The notes under the pieces were generated by a model. It had not been told where the DNA came from. It searched no databases and was given only the letters and a program-made list of their open reading frames with translations. The position numbers were made by a program, and so were the translations under genes. Of a DNA stretch of 6,216 nucleotides, positions 4,681-6,216 are shown piece after piece (the first letter of the stretch is position 1; the number at the start of each line of letters is the position of its first letter). Source of the stretch: QQUD01 sp039029915 (GTDB lineage Bacteria; Chloroflexota; Anaerolineae; Promineifilales; Promineifilaceae); NCBI GenBank assembly GCA_039029915.1, contig JBCCFD010000463.1, forward strand, positions 1 to 6,216. Reading direction: 5' to 3'.

Positions 4681-5754
4681 ATGTTTGGACGTAAAAACAA
4701 AAGTGGTGTCACTGAAAAGGCTGTTATGGCAGCCTTATCAACAGTGATTGAACCTGAATTACATCGTGATTTGGTTTCCTTGAACATGATTCGGAATTTG
4801 GAAATCAGCGGCAACGATGTGACTTTTACTATTATGCTCACCACGCCAGCTTGCCCACTCAAAGGCAAAATGGAAGGTGATTCACGAGCCGCTCTTTCTA
4901 AAGTTACGGGGATTGGTAAGGTGGAGATTAAATGGGATGCCAATGTGCCGAAAGACAGCCGTATTGGTGAACAAATTGGTCAAAACTTCCGAAGTACTAT
5001 TGCCGTTTCTAGTGGTAAAGGTGGTGTTGGTAAATCAACAATTTCGGTAAATTTGGCAATTTCCTTAGCAAAAGAAGGGGCGCGCGTCGGCTTGTTAGAT
5101 GCCGATATTCTTGGCCCGAATGTACCAATGATGATGGGCGTTAAAGACATGCCTGCCCCCCAAAATCGGAAGATGATTCCGGCCGAAAATTATGGCGTTA
5201 AGCTCATTTCGATGGCGTTTTTGGTCAAGCCCGATCAGCCGTTGATTTGGCGTGGCCCGATGCTGCACAGTGCGATTCGCCAGTTGCTGACGGATGTTCA
5301 GTGGGGTGAGCTTGATTATTTGATCGTTGATCTGCCGCCAGGAACTGGGGATGCTCAGCTAACGTTGGCCCAGCTGTTGCCGCTGACTGGGGCTCTCGTT
5401 GTGACCCAGCCGATGCAGGTTGCGGCGTCTGATGCCCTTCGCGGGATGAAGACGTTCGAGAAATTGCAGGTGCCTATCGTAGGTGTGATTGAGAATATGA
5501 GCGGTGAGTTCTTTGGGACCGGAGCTGGTGAACAACTTGCTTCAGATTACAATACGGCTTATCTCGGTACTGTGCCTTTGGATGCCAATGTTCGCAAAGG
5601 TGGCGATTCAGGTGAACCGATTGTGGTTACTCATCCAGAATCCGAAGCAGCCCAAGCGCTACGCACAATTGCCCGCGATGTGGCGGCGAAGGTGAGTATG
5701 TTGACCCTGTCGAAACAGTCTGCCAACTTTATTCCAATTCAGATGGTAGGATAG
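4681..5754 (+). CDS. mrp: Mrp/ApbC-family P-loop ATPase (Fe-S carrier type), lacking the CxxC motif
   Basis: A 357-residue protein of the Mrp/Nbp35/Ind1 family, cytosolic ATPases that carry Fe-S clusters to apoproteins. Residues about 10-85 form a MIP18 (DUF59) domain with the usual TTPACPLKG block (C58). The ATPase domain has the deviant Walker A GKGGVGKST (112-120), DADILGPNVP (140-149), RGPMLHSAIRQLL (191-203), DLPPGTGDAQLT (217-228), TQPMQVAASDALRG (242-255) and GGDSGEPIV (308-316). Where the family usually reads ENMSYFxCPxCG before the FGxGxGE block, this protein reads ENMSGEFFGTGAGE (271-284): the CxxC and several residues are absent. Cluster binding in the usual way is therefore doubtful, while ATP binding looks intact. 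The start at 4681 is preceded by GAGGA (5-base spacing) and matches the family; an in-frame extension to 4630 would need a TTG without a ribosome binding site. It has its own promoter region, but sits beside complex I genes. Confidence 0.93.
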   Translation: MFGRKNKSGVTEKAVMAALSTVIEPELHRDLVSLNMIRNLEISGNDVTFTIMLTTPACPLKGKMEGDSRAALSKVTGIGKVEIKWDANVPKDSRIGEQIGQNFRSTIAVSSGKGGVGKSTISVNLAISLAKEGARVGLLDADILGPNVPMMMGVKDMPAPQNRKMIPAENYGVKLISMAFLVKPDQPLIWRGPMLHSAIRQLLTDVQWGELDYLIVDLPPGTGDAQLTLAQLLPLTGALVVTQPMQVAASDALRGMKTFEKLQVPIVGVIENMSGEFFGTGAGEQLASDYNTAYLGTVPLDANVRKGGDSGEPIVVTHPESEAAQALRTIARDVAAKVSMLTLSKQSANFIPIQMVG

Positions 5755-5785
5755 TTTTCTCACTGTTTGACAATTTAGATTTTTT

Positions 5786-5813
5786 AAACGGCCGTTTTTA
5801 AACGGCCGTTTTT
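5786..5813 (+). terminator. Intrinsic terminator of mrp, built from a duplicated palindrome
   Basis: AAACGGCCGTTT occurs at 5786-5797 and again at 5800-5811, separated by TT. The two copies can form one 11-bp hairpin (5786-5796 with 5801-5811) with a 4-base loop, followed by TTTTT (5809-5813, partly within the stem). It starts 31 bases after the mrp stop. Its last bases touch the stop codon of the convergent TPR gene (5812-5814). In the minus direction the hairpin forms equally well but is followed by A residues, so it is a weaker terminator for that gene. Confidence 0.8.
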
Positions 5814-6216
5814 ATTTTGATTGATTATGATTCATCTCTTTAAGTTGCGCCACATATGCTTTTAAACCCGCTGTACTCGGATGATTCGGTGCAAATTGTA
5901 AGGCTAACTCTAATCCCTTTTCCCCCAGTTCAACAGCTTGGGGCATTTGACCTGTAGAAGCAAGCATTTGGGATAAAAAGATATATATATTGGCTTGGCC
6001 CACTTTGTCCCCAATCGATTGGTAAAGAGTCATCGCTTCATCCAGCGTTTTAAACCCTCTTTTAACCGCCTCCTCATTACCGCTTTGCACATACAATTTT
6101 CCCAACGATTGCTTGAGATTAGCCTGCCCGAGGAGGGAACCGATGTCGTTGAAGCGAGAGAGGGCTTGATTGTAGCTGTCAAGGGCGGCGTCGCGGTCAT
6201 CCCGAAACTGCTGGAC
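5812..6216 (-). CDS. TPR-repeat protein, C-terminal part (5' end outside window)
   Basis: The minus-strand frame is open from the window edge at 6216 to the TAA at 5814-5812, giving 134 residues with the start outside the window. Two tandem TPR-like units are visible: YNQALSRFNDIGSLLGQAN (residues 15-33) and LDEAMTLYQSIGDKVGQAN (58-76), 43 residues apart. Each is followed by a second helix (LGKLYVQSGN and LSQMLASTGQ), and a third, shorter unit lies at AVELGEKGLELALQ (94-107). The tail, APNHPSTAGLKAYVAQLKE, ends the fold. Such repeats bind protein partners and often form the C-terminal sensing part of large signalling or regulatory proteins (NB-ARC, CHAT or kinase fusions), but the N-terminal domain that would tell is not in view. 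No function is assigned. An internal ATG at 6105-6103 would cut through a repeat and is not the true start. Confidence 0.8.
   Translation of the reverse strand, partial: VQQFRDDRDAALDSYNQALSRFNDIGSLLGQANLKQSLGKLYVQSGNEEAVKRGFKTLDEAMTLYQSIGDKVGQANIYIFLSQMLASTGQMPQAVELGEKGLELALQFAPNHPSTAGLKAYVAQLKEMNHNQSK

Noticed and set aside
5230..5490. Horizontal transfer or recombination within mrp, from a run of G/C-ending codons (CAG, CTG, CCG) unlike the AT-leaning start of the gene
   Set aside because: The protein is continuous and family-typical on both sides; the shift is modest and judged only by eye.

Overview
The window is a chromosomal stretch from a bacterium, built around part of a respiratory complex I (NADH:quinone oxidoreductase) operon. 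It holds four complete plus-strand genes in one apparent operon, a complete mrp/apbC-type gene downstream, and one incomplete minus-strand gene at each edge. The gene set and protein style suggest an Anaerolineae-like member of the Chloroflexota: a fused NuoCD, an IscX-like protein outside an isc operon, a DUF3524 glycosyltransferase and a TPR protein with IGD-xxGQA repeats. This placement comes from memory of related proteins and is tentative. No rRNA, tRNA, CRISPR array, transposase or other mobile gene was seen.

Layout. (1) 1-716, minus: N-terminal 238 codons of a tRNA-queuosine mannosyltransferase-family protein (DUF3524). (2) 717-815: divergent promoter region. (3) 816-4344, plus: iscX-like gene (TTG start), nuoB (4-base overlap with iscX), fused nuoCD, and nuoI. 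This operon ends at a good intrinsic terminator at 4421-4455. (4) 4345-4680: a 336-base gap holding a small inverted repeat, that terminator, a candidate promoter, and a leader of about 155 bases with an 11-bp perfect inverted repeat enclosing a second hairpin. (5) 4681-5754, plus: mrp/apbC-family P-loop ATPase, followed by a terminator made of two copies of one palindrome. (6) 5812-6216, minus: C-terminal 134 residues of a TPR protein.

How the genes fit together. NuoB, NuoC, NuoD and NuoI are the subunits of the quinone-reducing Q module of complex I. They carry cluster N2 (NuoB), clusters N6a and N6b (NuoI), and the quinone pocket at the NuoB/NuoD interface. No membrane subunit (A, H, J-N) and no NADH-dehydrogenase subunit (E, F, G) lies between them or follows within the transcription unit. 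The first gene of the unit resembles IscX, a small iron-binding regulator of Fe-S assembly. The next gene downstream belongs to the Mrp/Nbp35/Ind1 family, whose mitochondrial member Ind1 (NUBPL) is needed for complex I assembly. The locus therefore pairs the Fe-S-rich Q module with two candidate Fe-S assembly proteins.

The most notable oddity is that this Mrp protein lacks the CxxC that normally holds the bridging Fe-S cluster; the only cysteine in the protein lies in the N-terminal MIP18 domain. The most notable non-coding feature is the structured leader of mrp.
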